Shown here in pieces: positions 44,755 through 53,923 of a DNA stretch of 64,000 nt. Source of the DNA: Lachnospiraceae bacterium. Its GTDB lineage: Bacteria > Bacillota > Clostridia > Lachnospirales > Lachnospiraceae. The stretch spans positions 28,579 to 92,578 of the forward strand of contig JAFYEL010000061.1 of the NCBI GenBank assembly GCA_017544285.1. Reading direction: 5' to 3'. Within the stretch, counting starts at the first letter, position 1, and every line of letters starts with the position of its first letter. The notes below the pieces were generated by a model. It was not told where the DNA came from, did no database searches, and saw nothing but the letters and a program-made list of their open reading frames with translations. The position numbers and the translations under genes were made by a program.

Positions 44755-45690
44755 ATGAAAAAGATATTTTTGACACTGATCTTAATAATGGCCGCCATTT
44801 TGCTGGTGTCGTGCAACTCGGGCGAAAAGGGTAAGACGAGAGGCGACCTTGAGGAAGAGGTCAGAGAGGAGACAAGTCCCCTTCTGGTCTATTACCTCAA
44901 CAGGAACGACAGCGCCGTAAAGGGCGTGGAGTTCGAGGGGGGCAGCGATGTTGAGTCTCTCCTTGGCCGCATGAGGCAGATGCCCGACGACGCGGATCTT
45001 AAGATAACCCTGGGGAGCGAGGTGGATATCCTGTCCAGCTCTCTTTCGGACGGACGTCTCATCATCGATTTCAATGAAGATTACAGAAAGCTTCCCAAGG
45101 CCCGTGAGGTTCTCTTCAGGGCAGCCGTGGTCCGCACCCTCTGCCAGGCAAAGGGAGTGGAGACCGTGAACTTTTTATGCGAGGGTGAAAACCTGCTGGA
45201 CTCCAAAGACATTCCCTACGGCGCCATGAAAGCCGATGACTTTGTGGACAGCGGAAGAGATGAGACCGGCTCCTATGTAAAGGCCGAGCTCACCCTCTAC
45301 TTCGCGGATTCCGAGGGAGGTTCCCTTGTGGTGGAAAAACAGAACGTGGTTTATTCACCCAATGTTGCGATAGAAAAGATTATAGTCGAGCATCTGATCG
45401 CCGGTCCCGTTGAGGAAGGCCACAGGGCTACTCTTGCCTCCGACCGGATCGTTAAGTCCGTTTCCGTAAAGGACGGCATCTGCTATCTTGATCTCACGGA
45501 TCCTCTGGTGGATCTCACCGGAGCCGTGGATGAGGAGGTGTCCCTTTATTCCATAGTGAACTCACTGACGGAGATGACCTACATAAACAAGGTCAGGATC
45601 TCCATCGACGGCGAGACCGACAGGACCTTCAGAGGCGGCATCAGGCTCGATGAGATGTTTGAGAGGAATCTCGATCTCATAAAGGAGTGA
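44755..45690 (+). CDS. GerMN-domain lipoprotein
   Basis: 311 residues. Signal peptide with lipobox LVSC at about 17-20, then two GerMN-type units (about 45-155 and 175-300), the second with LIAGPVEEGHRATLASD and YLDLTDPLVDL. GerMN domains are found in the spore germination protein GerM and in LpqB, an actinobacterial lipoprotein encoded right after MtrAB. It lies one base after the kinase gene, supporting a role with that system. Confidence 0.85.
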   Translation: MKKIFLTLILIMAAILLVSCNSGEKGKTRGDLEEEVREETSPLLVYYLNRNDSAVKGVEFEGGSDVESLLGRMRQMPDDADLKITLGSEVDILSSSLSDGRLIIDFNEDYRKLPKAREVLFRAAVVRTLCQAKGVETVNFLCEGENLLDSKDIPYGAMKADDFVDSGRDETGSYVKAELTLYFADSEGGSLVVEKQNVVYSPNVAIEKIIVEHLIAGPVEEGHRATLASDRIVKSVSVKDGICYLDLTDPLVDLTGAVDEEVSLYSIVNSLTEMTYINKVRISIDGETDRTFRGGIRLDEMFERNLDLIKE

Positions 45691-45694
45691 TCAT

Positions 45695-47881
45695 GTGAGA
45701 GGACGCACATTGTGCCTTTCGTGCGGGGCTTTTGTAATGGCCTTGTTTTTGCTGTTGACATTAAAGCCGCCGCCGCTATATAATGACCCTACCCTTGAGG
45801 GTGAGACGGTGAGCATATCGGGCACGGTCTCATCGGCGGGTTACAGAAACGATAAGCTGCAGATCTTCTTAAAGGGCGTACTCATTTCCGGGTCCGCCTT
45901 ATCCGAAACAAAAACCGCATACCTGACCGGCACGGGGCAGCGGCCAGCCATCGGAAGCCGGATCAGAGTCACCGGCACATTCAGGAGCCTTGAAAGGCCA
46001 AGGAATCCCGGAGGCTTCGACCTGGCTGCCTATTACGGAGCAAAGGGCGTGGACTTCATGCTGACGGGGGCTAAGATAACCGGAGCCTCGAAAAACTATG
46101 ACCGGGCAGCCGAGAGTCTTTGCCGTCTGCGGGAGCGCATGGAAGAGATCCTTGACCGTTACCTGGACACAAGGAGCGCATCGGTGCTTAAGGCCATGCT
46201 TCTGGGGGACAAGGGATTTCTTGATGATGAGGTTAAGGGAGTCTTTGAAAGGAGCGGCTGTTCCCATCTGCTGGTGATCTCGGGACTCCACATAGCCATA
46301 ATAGGCTCCGGCCTCTATAAGCTTATGAAAAGGTGTGCCCTGTCTCCCGGGATCTCGGCTCTTGCAGGCAGTGTTTTTATCCTGTTTTACGGTATGCTGA
46401 CGGGGATGGGGAGTGCCACGAAGAGAGCGGTGATCATGTATATCCTGTGTCTTTTCGCATCCGCAGCGGGCCGGGCCTACGACATGCCCACCGCCATGGC
46501 CCTGTCCTGTGTCATCTCTCTGGTTCCCCATCCTCTGCTGATCTTTGACAGCGGATTCCTGTTGTCCTTCGGGGCGGTAACGGGCATTGCATTTCTTCTG
46601 CCGGTCTTTGGCAGAGCCTGTGAGGATATCCGTATCAAACCCCTGAAAAAACTGACGGGAGCTCTTTGCCCTCCCCTTTGCGTCAGTCTTTCAACACTTC
46701 CCTTCCTGCTGTATTTCTTCGGCAGGTATCCCGTTTATTCAATGCTGCTGAATCTGGTGATGGTCCCCACTGCGGGAGTGGTCATCGCCGGAGGCTTTGC
46801 ACTCTGCGCCGTCGGGGCAGTTCAGCTATCGGGCCTGTCCGCACTTATGGCTCTTCTTATCCGGGCGGCCCTGGAGGGCTATATTGCCGCAGCCTCCTTT
46901 TGCTCAAAGCTTCCCGGTGCCCTTTTGATAACCGGCCGTCCCGAGTGGTATGAGACCGCAGTTTACTGTCTGTTGATATTTTTGCCTGCGTCTCTGGCTT
47001 CGGGGCGTGGAGAAAAAAAGCTGCTCACTCCAAAGAAGGCCGCGGTGATAATGCTCCTGGCTCCCTTTTTCCTGCTGCTGCGCTCCCCTGTGGGAGGAGG
47101 TATGGATCTGGTGATGCTTGATGTGGGGCAGGGGGACTGCATCCTTGCCCGCACCGACGCAAACTGCATAATGACGGACTGCGGGAGCAGCAGCGAAAAG
47201 GATATAGGAAGGTACACGGTTCTGCCGGCCCTCAGGGCCCTGGGGATAGCGAAGGTAGACCTTATGGCCCTCACCCACGGGGATGCGGATCATATCAACG
47301 GCATGGAGTATCTGCTGGAAAACGCGGAGACGGAGGGAATAGCCCTGTCACGTATTGCCATGACCGGGAACATGAGGGAGAGCCCGGAGGGAGAACGCCT
47401 TGCCGCCCTCGCTGATGAAAAGGGGGTGGAGGTTTTGATCCTGGAGAAGGGGGACAGTGTCAGGGCGGGAGATATGCATCTTGAGTGTATCTTTCCCGAC
47501 ACGGGAATGAGGGGGGAGGCCAATGAACTGTCCATGGTGACGGTCCTTGATTACGGAGATTTTTCCGCCCTGCTCACCGGGGACATGGAAGGCATGGGGG
47601 AAGAGGTCTGCACCCGGCGCCTCTCCGGAAGGCCTTTCACCGTCTACAAGGCCGCCCATCACGGCAGCAGGAATTCGAACACGGAGGCTTTTCTGGAAAA
47701 GGCCTTGCCCCTGGTCACCCTCATATCCTGCGGTGAGGGCAATTCTTACGGCCATCCCCACAGGGAGGCCCTGGAGAGGATAAAAAAAACGGGGAGCAGG
47801 ATATTTATCACCGCCGAAAAGGGTGCGGTATGTGTCCACACCGATGGTGTGAAAAGCAATGTCAGAACATATTTGAAGTAG
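45695..47881 (+). CDS. comEC: ComEC/Rec2 DNA-uptake channel
   Basis: 728 residues. N-terminal helix, an OB-like DUF4131 region (about 35-130), the competence domain with 7 to 9 helices (about 165-455; LLVISGLHIAIIG, SFGAVTGIAF) and a metallo-beta-lactamase nuclease-like domain (about 470-728) with MLDVGQGDCI, THGDADHI, TGDMEG and AAHHGS, so the metal site looks intact. It carries one DNA strand across the membrane. GTG start with AAAGGAG at 7 bases. Comes 4 bases after the GerMN gene. Confidence 0.93.
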   Translation: MRGRTLCLSCGAFVMALFLLLTLKPPPLYNDPTLEGETVSISGTVSSAGYRNDKLQIFLKGVLISGSALSETKTAYLTGTGQRPAIGSRIRVTGTFRSLERPRNPGGFDLAAYYGAKGVDFMLTGAKITGASKNYDRAAESLCRLRERMEEILDRYLDTRSASVLKAMLLGDKGFLDDEVKGVFERSGCSHLLVISGLHIAIIGSGLYKLMKRCALSPGISALAGSVFILFYGMLTGMGSATKRAVIMYILCLFASAAGRAYDMPTAMALSCVISLVPHPLLIFDSGFLLSFGAVTGIAFLLPVFGRACEDIRIKPLKKLTGALCPPLCVSLSTLPFLLYFFGRYPVYSMLLNLVMVPTAGVVIAGGFALCAVGAVQLSGLSALMALLIRAALEGYIAAASFCSKLPGALLITGRPEWYETAVYCLLIFLPASLASGRGEKKLLTPKKAAVIMLLAPFFLLLRSPVGGGMDLVMLDVGQGDCILARTDANCIMTDCGSSSEKDIGRYTVLPALRALGIAKVDLMALTHGDADHINGMEYLLENAETEGIALSRIAMTGNMRESPEGERLAALADEKGVEVLILEKGDSVRAGDMHLECIFPDTGMRGEANELSMVTVLDYGDFSALLTGDMEGMGEEVCTRRLSGRPFTVYKAAHHGSRNSNTEAFLEKALPLVTLISCGEGNSYGHPHREALERIKKTGSRIFITAEKGAVCVHTDGVKSNVRTYLK

Positions 47882-47903
47882 ATTTTTATCAGGAGGATCA
47901 AAA

Positions 47904-49412
47904 GTGAAAAAGAAGATAAATCTCATTACGGTAATTCTGTTATGGATGATCATGATATCCCGGGCTGCTTTGGCAGAGAGTGTCATAGAGGGGGTGGAGC
48001 TTCACTCCGACCGGTATGTGAACGGCTTTGCAAGACAGGTGAGTGCGAGGGTTTCCGCCAATGCCGTCAGGCGGGTTTCAGGAAACACCCTGCCCATTAA
48101 GGTGACGGGATACGCCGTCAAAGGCCCCTTCGCGTCATCGGATGTTGAGGATGGATTTGAGGAGGGTGAATACGGCAGCCCGGGCAGCTTTGAGATAAAG
48201 GAAAACGGATGGTATCTCTTCGGAGTCAGGGACGAGGACGGAGAATGTTTTTCGGCCCTGACGGAGGTGGACTGCATAGACCGGACATCCCCGGTCATAA
48301 CCTCCATAAAGAGCGAGCCGGAGGGAGGGGGCAGCTACGGGCTTTCAAGCCGGGTGAGTGTCTATGCTTACGATCTTGGCAGCAGGCTTCATGAAGAGGC
48401 CTTCTCCTTTGACGACGGCAGAAGTTTTTCGGAGGATCATTTCACCTATGTGTCCGAAAACGGGGTTCTGCGCATCAGGGTAAGGGACGGCCTGGGAAAT
48501 GTGACCAGAAAAAGCTTTGAGGTAAGTGATATCGACAGGGATCCTCCAAGCCTCAGCGTCACAGGCACCGCCGATGAGACCTCAGGGAGTCTTATACTGA
48601 ATATCCGGGGCGCCGATGAAGCCTCCGGTATCTCGGCTCTCTGGTACGACAGGGGTGAAAACTCCGCGCCCGTCTATCTGGGGCGTTACGAGAAAAGGCA
48701 CGAGGCAGTAACAACCTTCAGGGCAGAGGAGAACGGAATCTACCGGATATGCGCAAAGGATGCCGTGGGAAATCTTACCACCCTGGAGACAGTGGTGGAC
48801 TGCATCGAAAAAAAGAAGGAAAAGAGCAGCTCAAAAAAGAGCAGCAGCAAAAAGACCACAAGCTCCGCCAGATCCTCATCCTCCCTGAAACCGGTGATAA
48901 TCGGCACAAAGAGCGCCGCATCTTCCGCGGTGTCGGACTCCGGGACCATTGAGATCAAAAGCAGTTCTTCTTCAACAACCATGAAAAAAACTCAAGCGCA
49001 GGAAAAGAAGGCAACCGTGATCTTTGAAAAGGGCACGGTGTCAAAAAATACTATGCCAAAGGAGGTGGAGGAGCCTGAGATAAGCGAGGAGCAGCTGCCT
49101 TTTTACGAGCTTGAAAAGGAGTACATAGAGGGAGAACTGTATACCGCCGATGCCGCGCCCGAACCCGTGAGCGTATCTGCGGACAAGGTCTTTGCGCCCC
49201 CGCCGGAGAATGAGAAGGGGGTGAACCGGGGTGCCATAATCGCCGCGGGGATCTTTATGATACTCATACTCCTGGCTCTGCTGCTTTTTGCACTGAACAA
49301 AATGGGGATCATAGATCTGAAGGCACTGGTGGAAAGGGCCGGAAACGCCGCCCGGGAAGAGCTTGACGAAGAAGATGAGGAAGATGAGGAACAGGCTTTC
49401 CCAAAGCCTTAA
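47904..49412 (+). CDS. Surface-anchored protein with Ig-like domains, Ser/Lys-rich linker and C-terminal membrane helix
   Basis: 502 residues. Signal peptide (about 1-24), three Ig-like repeats (about 25-285) with RDEDGECFSALTEVDCIDRTSP and KDAVGNLTTLETVVDCIE-like ends, then a low-complexity Ser/Lys stretch (about 290-345; SSSKKSSSKK), an acidic linker, a membrane helix (about 448-470) and an acidic tail. The GTG start follows AGGAGG. No LPXTG motif. Function not recognised; adhesin or wall-linked protein is a guess. Closely follows comEC. Confidence 0.72.
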   Translation: MKKKINLITVILLWMIMISRAALAESVIEGVELHSDRYVNGFARQVSARVSANAVRRVSGNTLPIKVTGYAVKGPFASSDVEDGFEEGEYGSPGSFEIKENGWYLFGVRDEDGECFSALTEVDCIDRTSPVITSIKSEPEGGGSYGLSSRVSVYAYDLGSRLHEEAFSFDDGRSFSEDHFTYVSENGVLRIRVRDGLGNVTRKSFEVSDIDRDPPSLSVTGTADETSGSLILNIRGADEASGISALWYDRGENSAPVYLGRYEKRHEAVTTFRAEENGIYRICAKDAVGNLTTLETVVDCIEKKKEKSSSKKSSSKKTTSSARSSSSLKPVIIGTKSAASSAVSDSGTIEIKSSSSSTTMKKTQAQEKKATVIFEKGTVSKNTMPKEVEEPEISEEQLPFYELEKEYIEGELYTADAAPEPVSVSADKVFAPPPENEKGVNRGAIIAAGIFMILILLALLLFALNKMGIIDLKALVERAGNAAREELDEEDEEDEEQAFPKP

Positions 49413-49438
49413 CATCAGCCGGTCACATATGATATAAT
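49409..49438 (+). promoter_or_regulatory. Candidate promoter of the 49499 gene
   Basis: TTAACA at 49409-49414, 18-base spacer, TATAAT at 49433-49438. It overlaps the stop of the upstream gene. Confidence 0.6.
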
Positions 49439-49498
49439 ATCCCTGTGTGAGCAAGACCACCCCACAGGAAAACGAAGGAGTATATACGCCGGGATATC

Positions 49499-49894
49499 AT
49501 GTCTAACCTGATCCTTGATACAAGAAAGATAAAAGCATACGAGCACCTGCATACACTTGGCTCCCTCTCCCAAAGAGACGATGCCTTTCTCGATAAGCTA
49601 TGGGAGCATCTTATGACGGATCCCGGGCTCTTCGATGAGTTTCTGTATTACCTTGACCATCACGGCTTCAGGGACGGGGTGAGCTGCAGGGGCTATTCCA
49701 TGACCGACCTTTACTTTTACTGCATGCGCCACCACAACGTAAGAGTGGACAGGGGCAAAAACTACCCCAGCTGTAATAAGGAGGGGGTAGTTCTGGACGC
49801 CTTTGAGATGATGGCGGAGATGAAAAAGGACCCGGAAAGGTTCGTAAAAAAACTCTCCGATCAGATGGGGCTGGGAATGGATTTTGTCGAGTGA
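49499..49894 (+). CDS. Conserved-looking soluble protein, unknown function
   Basis: 131 residues, no signal peptide or membrane segment, mostly helical by eye. It has HTLGSLSQRDDAFLDKLW and YPSCNKEGVVLDAFEMMAEM. Rich in His, Asp and Tyr in the middle, with HHGFRDGV, CMRHHNVR. The family is not recognised. The nearest AAGGAG is about 20 bases upstream, a poor distance, so the start is uncertain. It stands alone between two promoters. Confidence 0.65.
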   Translation: MSNLILDTRKIKAYEHLHTLGSLSQRDDAFLDKLWEHLMTDPGLFDEFLYYLDHHGFRDGVSCRGYSMTDLYFYCMRHHNVRVDRGKNYPSCNKEGVVLDAFEMMAEMKKDPERFVKKLSDQMGLGMDFVE

Positions 49895-49903
49895 AGTGAC
49901 ATC

Positions 49904-49932
49904 TTGCGTTTTTGGGGGAATAAACGTACAAT
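49904..49932 (+). promoter_or_regulatory. Promoter of the LacI-type/GGDEF gene
   Basis: TTGCGT at 49904-49909, 17-base spacer, TACAAT at 49927-49932. Gives a leader of about 55 bases containing a hairpin. Confidence 0.7.
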
Positions 49933-49953
49933 ATAGGGTGGAGAAAAACCGGG

Positions 49954-49981
49954 GCTGCAAAATCCGCAGTGGCTTTGCAGC
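49954..49981 (+). promoter_or_regulatory. Leader hairpin before the LacI-type/GGDEF gene
   Basis: GCTGCAAA (49954-49961) pairs with TTTGCAGC (49974-49981) over 8 bp with a 12-base loop, ending one base before GGGGAGG. It could control access to the ribosome binding site. It does not match the c-di-GMP riboswitch core. Confidence 0.5.
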
Positions 49982-49994
49982 AGGGGAGGTATAA

Positions 49995-52373
49995 ATGACC
50001 GGCGACAGGGTATTTCAGATCGGCGTGCTGATCGGAAATGTACATACGCAGCATCCCATGGAGCTGATACGCGGTATCTGCGAGGCTGCTAGGGGTGAAA
50101 ATGTAAATATAACATTTTTTGTGGGGGCACAGGGCAACGCTCTGGATTTCTGGGAGGGCGGCTCCGATGAGGACAGCCTTTCCGCCTACAATTACCAATA
50201 CAACTCTCTTTACGACTATTCTTTGATCGCAGGACTTGATGCAATTATCATATCCTACGGTACTCTTTGCATTTATCTTGACAGGGACGACAGAGAGGCC
50301 TTTGCCGGAAAATTCCGCAAGGTTCCCCTGGTGATCCTTGAGGAGTACGACGAAAAATCCTGTGACAGCTTCATAATCAGCGATAACTACGGCAGCATGT
50401 ACACCATAGTCGAGCACCTTCTGACCGAGCATGGATACAAAAGGGTGCTTTATCTCAGCGGCCCCAGGAACAACACCGATTCAAACGAGAGAGAGAGAGC
50501 CTACAGAGACGCCATGAAGGCGCACGGTATCACCGTCGAGAACGGCATGGTGGAGTACGGCGACTATTCCTCCGAGGTCGATGTTCTTGTGGAAAGGTTC
50601 CTCGACGCCTACCCCGATGCCGAGGCCATAGCCTGTGCAAACGACGAGATGGCCCTCAGCGTTTACCGTGTCTGCCGCAAAAGAGGCATACTTCCCGGCC
50701 GCGATCTGGCGGTTACAGGTTACGACGACGTGGAGTTTGCCCAGCGCATGGATCCGCCCCTGACCACCGCTGATCAGGACGGCCTCGACATGGGCTACAA
50801 GGCCCTTAAATGCGCTATATCACTGTGCAGCGATCCCAAGCCTGTGAAGCTCAAGCTTCCCGCCAGGTTCCTTCAGCGTCAGTCCTGCGGCTGCAGATCT
50901 CTCCATTCCGAGGTGGCCGAGAGTCTGGAAGAGATACTGAGTCGTATTCAGGGGGCAGAGGATAGCAAAAACATAGGAACGGCAGTGGAGTGGGCCGCCA
51001 GGAATTCCTTCCAGAGCATAGCTTCCGGGGCATCTTTGGACAGGGGCAGAGCGTATTTTGACTACCTCATCAAAACCCTGCTTGAGCACCTTAAGTGCGA
51101 TGTCTGTGATGAAAAGGAACTTATCACCGGAGCCCGCTGGGAGATCCAGAAGCTCTGTGAAAAAGAGGGGGAGGGAGCCCTTGATTTCTCAGGCTTTACC
51201 GGCTGCTTCCACCAGATCATCTGCCATTTTATGCAGGAGGCCATGGAGCGTCACCGCATGCTTTTGTTCGAGCAGATCATGGAGGTCACCGACAACCACG
51301 TAACCTCCTACATCATGAGAAGCTCCGAGGACCGTATAAACATGCTCCTCAACAAGAGCTGGACGGCGCCCGCCACCATTCTTCACATGATCGAAAATGT
51401 TGAGAACGAAAGCGCCTTCTACCGTCTGGCTGTCGAAAACACCGTGGCTCAGGGAGCTAAGAGCTCTTATCTTTATCTTTTGCCCGAGCCCATGAGGTAT
51501 GACCGCAACATACAGTTTAACTGCCCCGATAAGCTTGAGCTTGCCGCAAAGTATGTGGATGGAGAGGTGACTGTTTTTGACAAAGACAGCCGGCCCATAG
51601 TTACAAAACAGGAGGGTTTTTCCAAGTATTATCCCGATGAACCCGAGCACAGATATGTTACCTTTATGCTCTTTGCCAGGGCCTATCAGTACGGCATCCT
51701 GGTCTGTGAGATCGAACCTACATCCATCGGTCTTCTCTACGGCGGAGCACTGCAGATAAGCACCGCAAAGGCTTACATGCAGATAAGCAGACTGGAAAAC
51801 GAGACAAAGCAGCAGCTCTATGCCACACTCAAGGAGCTTAAGGACAAAAACCAGGTCCTCAGCTTTGTGTCCGCCACCGATGCCCTCACTGGACTCTACA
51901 ACCGCAGAGGTTTTATGGAAAAGGCCATCGAAGAGGTTTCCGCCCACAAGGGAAGCAGGGCTGCGGTATTTTTCTCGGATCTTGACCATCTGAAACAGAT
52001 AAACGATGTCTTCGGCCACAGGGATGGGGATTTTGCGCTTACCAACGCCTCTTCCATTTTAAAGGACGTCACCATGAGCTTCAGGCGGGAAGGCACCGTC
52101 TCCGGAAGGACCGGCGGTGATGAGTTCGTGACCCTTATGATCCTTGACAGGGACGAGGATGCCGATGAAATATTGAGGCGCCTTAAGGAAAGGTGCGAGG
52201 CCTTTAATGCGACCTCGGGCAAGCCCTTCTATGTTGAGTTTTCCACGGGCTGCGTTCACTTCCCCTGCGATGACAATTACTCCGTACCCGAGCTCATCGA
52301 CAAGGCCGACAGCTGCCTCTATGAAGCCAAAAAGAAAAGAAGAGAAAGTGTGATAAAGGATGAAAACAGATAG
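49995..52373 (+). CDS. Diguanylate cyclase with LacI-type periplasmic-binding-like sensor
   Basis: 792 residues, no signal peptide or membrane helix, so cytoplasmic. Residues about 5-290 resemble the ligand-binding part of LacI/GalR regulators (QIGVLIGNVHTQHPMELIRG, GYKRVLYLSGPRNN, AIACANDEMALSVYR, DLAVTGYDDVEFAQRMDPPLTT) but with no helix-turn-helix. The middle (about 300-620) is unrecognised with a coiled coil near its end. The GGDEF domain has GGDEF at 707-711 and no RxxD I-site at the usual place. A ligand, likely a sugar by family, is predicted to control c-di-GMP synthesis. Overlaps the next gene by 14 bases. Confidence 0.86.
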   Translation: MTGDRVFQIGVLIGNVHTQHPMELIRGICEAARGENVNITFFVGAQGNALDFWEGGSDEDSLSAYNYQYNSLYDYSLIAGLDAIIISYGTLCIYLDRDDREAFAGKFRKVPLVILEEYDEKSCDSFIISDNYGSMYTIVEHLLTEHGYKRVLYLSGPRNNTDSNERERAYRDAMKAHGITVENGMVEYGDYSSEVDVLVERFLDAYPDAEAIACANDEMALSVYRVCRKRGILPGRDLAVTGYDDVEFAQRMDPPLTTADQDGLDMGYKALKCAISLCSDPKPVKLKLPARFLQRQSCGCRSLHSEVAESLEEILSRIQGAEDSKNIGTAVEWAARNSFQSIASGASLDRGRAYFDYLIKTLLEHLKCDVCDEKELITGARWEIQKLCEKEGEGALDFSGFTGCFHQIICHFMQEAMERHRMLLFEQIMEVTDNHVTSYIMRSSEDRINMLLNKSWTAPATILHMIENVENESAFYRLAVENTVAQGAKSSYLYLLPEPMRYDRNIQFNCPDKLELAAKYVDGEVTVFDKDSRPIVTKQEGFSKYYPDEPEHRYVTFMLFARAYQYGILVCEIEPTSIGLLYGGALQISTAKAYMQISRLENETKQQLYATLKELKDKNQVLSFVSATDALTGLYNRRGFMEKAIEEVSAHKGSRAAVFFSDLDHLKQINDVFGHRDGDFALTNASSILKDVTMSFRREGTVSGRTGGDEFVTLMILDRDEDADEILRRLKERCEAFNATSGKPFYVEFSTGCVHFPCDDNYSVPELIDKADSCLYEAKKKRRESVIKDENR

Positions 52374-53865
52374 TATAGCGGATCATGAATTCGCCGACTT
52401 TATAGCCGGCAACCGTATCACGGTCAACGGATACCTTAACAAGGTCATGTGGTGTTTTGTGGCTACCGGGCCCGCTCTGGTCTGGGGTATAAAGGGCGGT
52501 GTTTTCAATAATATCGAATACGCCACCTGCCTATATATTTCCCTGACGGTGGTGGTCCTCTCCTTCATCCACATGATGCTGAGAAAGTTTATCCCGGATT
52601 CCGTTTTCACGGGGCTTTTTGCTCTTACGTCTCTGGATATGCTTATAGTGTACATGTCGGTATCCCACGTGGCTATCCATCTCACCTGGTTTCTGGTTCC
52701 CCTTTTGAGTCTGCTTTTCTGTGACAAGATTGTTTACGCCTATGCTGTTGCCCTCAACTACGTCCTTATGGTGGCAGCCACCTGGTACAGTTCCGATTTT
52801 TTGTCATCTTTTTCCACCCGCTTTGATTCTCAGCGGGCATATTTTTTAAATGAGATAGGCGGATTTACCATCGAGACCCTGGTCATGCTGATCTCCGGAT
52901 ACACCATCGTAAAGCTGGCGGGGGATTATTTCCGTGAGCTCTTCAGACAGAACAAAGTCATCATTGAAAAGGATAAGAGCATGAAGGAAAAAATGGATAT
53001 CCTTGATTCAATGGTGGAGATATATGACAACGTAAATCTCATCAGCTTTGTGGACAGCACCGAGATGTCCCTGCGCAGTGAAGCACAGGAAAAGCACGGC
53101 ATCGACATGACCACCCAGACCCACACTCTCATGAACCAGCGGATCAAAAATCAGATCATGCCGGACCAGCTGGATGCATTCCTGACCTTTACCAATATTA
53201 AGACCGTGAGGTCCAGACTCTCCCAGAAAAAGATCATAAGTGCGGATTTCATCGACGTGGTATCCGGATGGTTCAGAGCACAGTACATCACCGTGGATGC
53301 CACTGTTGACGGCATTCCCAACACCGTGATCTACGTTACCCGAAATGTGGATGAAGAAAAGAGGAGAGAGGAGCATCTGGTGAGGATCTCAATGACTGAT
53401 GAGATGACCAGACTCTACAACCGCAGATGCTATGATGAGGATCTGATCGAGCTTCGTGAGAACGCCCTTCCGGAGCAGTTTGTGATCTTCTCGGTGGATG
53501 TAAACGGATTAAAGACCGTAAATGACACAAAGGGTCATGCCGCGGGAGACGAGCTTATAAAGGGCGCAGCCGACTGTCTGACTCTGACGATCGGAAATCA
53601 CGGCAAGGTCTACAGGACCGGCGGCGACGAGTTTATGGCCGTAGTCTACACAGATGACCCGGAGGAACTGAGAAATGCCATACACGCGAGGGCCGCAGGC
53701 TGGCACGGAATTTATTGCGAAAAGATCTCGGTTTCCATAGGTTATGCAGCCTATGCATCCGACAGTGAAGCAACCATTGATGACCTGGAGCGCAGAGCCG
53801 ACGCAGATATGTATGCCGAGAAGGAGAGTTACTACCGGAAGAACGGCATTGACAGAAGAAGGTAA
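52360..53865 (+). CDS. Membrane diguanylate cyclase
   Basis: 501 residues. Five to six membrane helices (about 25-200), a PAS-like segment (about 215-335), then GGDEF with the intact motif at 421-425 and no I-site at the usual position. It starts inside the 3' end of the LacI-type cyclase, so the two are translated together. Membrane input and cytoplasmic sugar input may thus be paired. Confidence 0.88.
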   Translation: MKTDSIADHEFADFIAGNRITVNGYLNKVMWCFVATGPALVWGIKGGVFNNIEYATCLYISLTVVVLSFIHMMLRKFIPDSVFTGLFALTSLDMLIVYMSVSHVAIHLTWFLVPLLSLLFCDKIVYAYAVALNYVLMVAATWYSSDFLSSFSTRFDSQRAYFLNEIGGFTIETLVMLISGYTIVKLAGDYFRELFRQNKVIIEKDKSMKEKMDILDSMVEIYDNVNLISFVDSTEMSLRSEAQEKHGIDMTTQTHTLMNQRIKNQIMPDQLDAFLTFTNIKTVRSRLSQKKIISADFIDVVSGWFRAQYITVDATVDGIPNTVIYVTRNVDEEKRREEHLVRISMTDEMTRLYNRRCYDEDLIELRENALPEQFVIFSVDVNGLKTVNDTKGHAAGDELIKGAADCLTLTIGNHGKVYRTGGDEFMAVVYTDDPEELRNAIHARAAGWHGIYCEKISVSIGYAAYASDSEATIDDLERRADADMYAEKESYYRKNGIDRRR

Positions 53866-53867
53866 TT

Positions 53868-53896
53868 TTGACAAAGGACGCGGCCTATGGTATCTT
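53868..53896 (+). promoter_or_regulatory. Promoter of the Na+/Ca2+ exchanger gene
   Basis: TTGACA at 53868-53873, 17-base spacer, TATCTT at 53891-53896 preceded by TGG (extended -10), 28 bases before the start codon. Confidence 0.75.
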
Positions 53897-53923
53897 TAAG
53901 TGTGATGCCGGAGGTCAAATTCA

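Noticed and set aside
49933-49994. c-di-GMP riboswitch before the cyclase gene
   Set aside because: The leader is too short and lacks the conserved core of class I or II; only a simple hairpin is seen.
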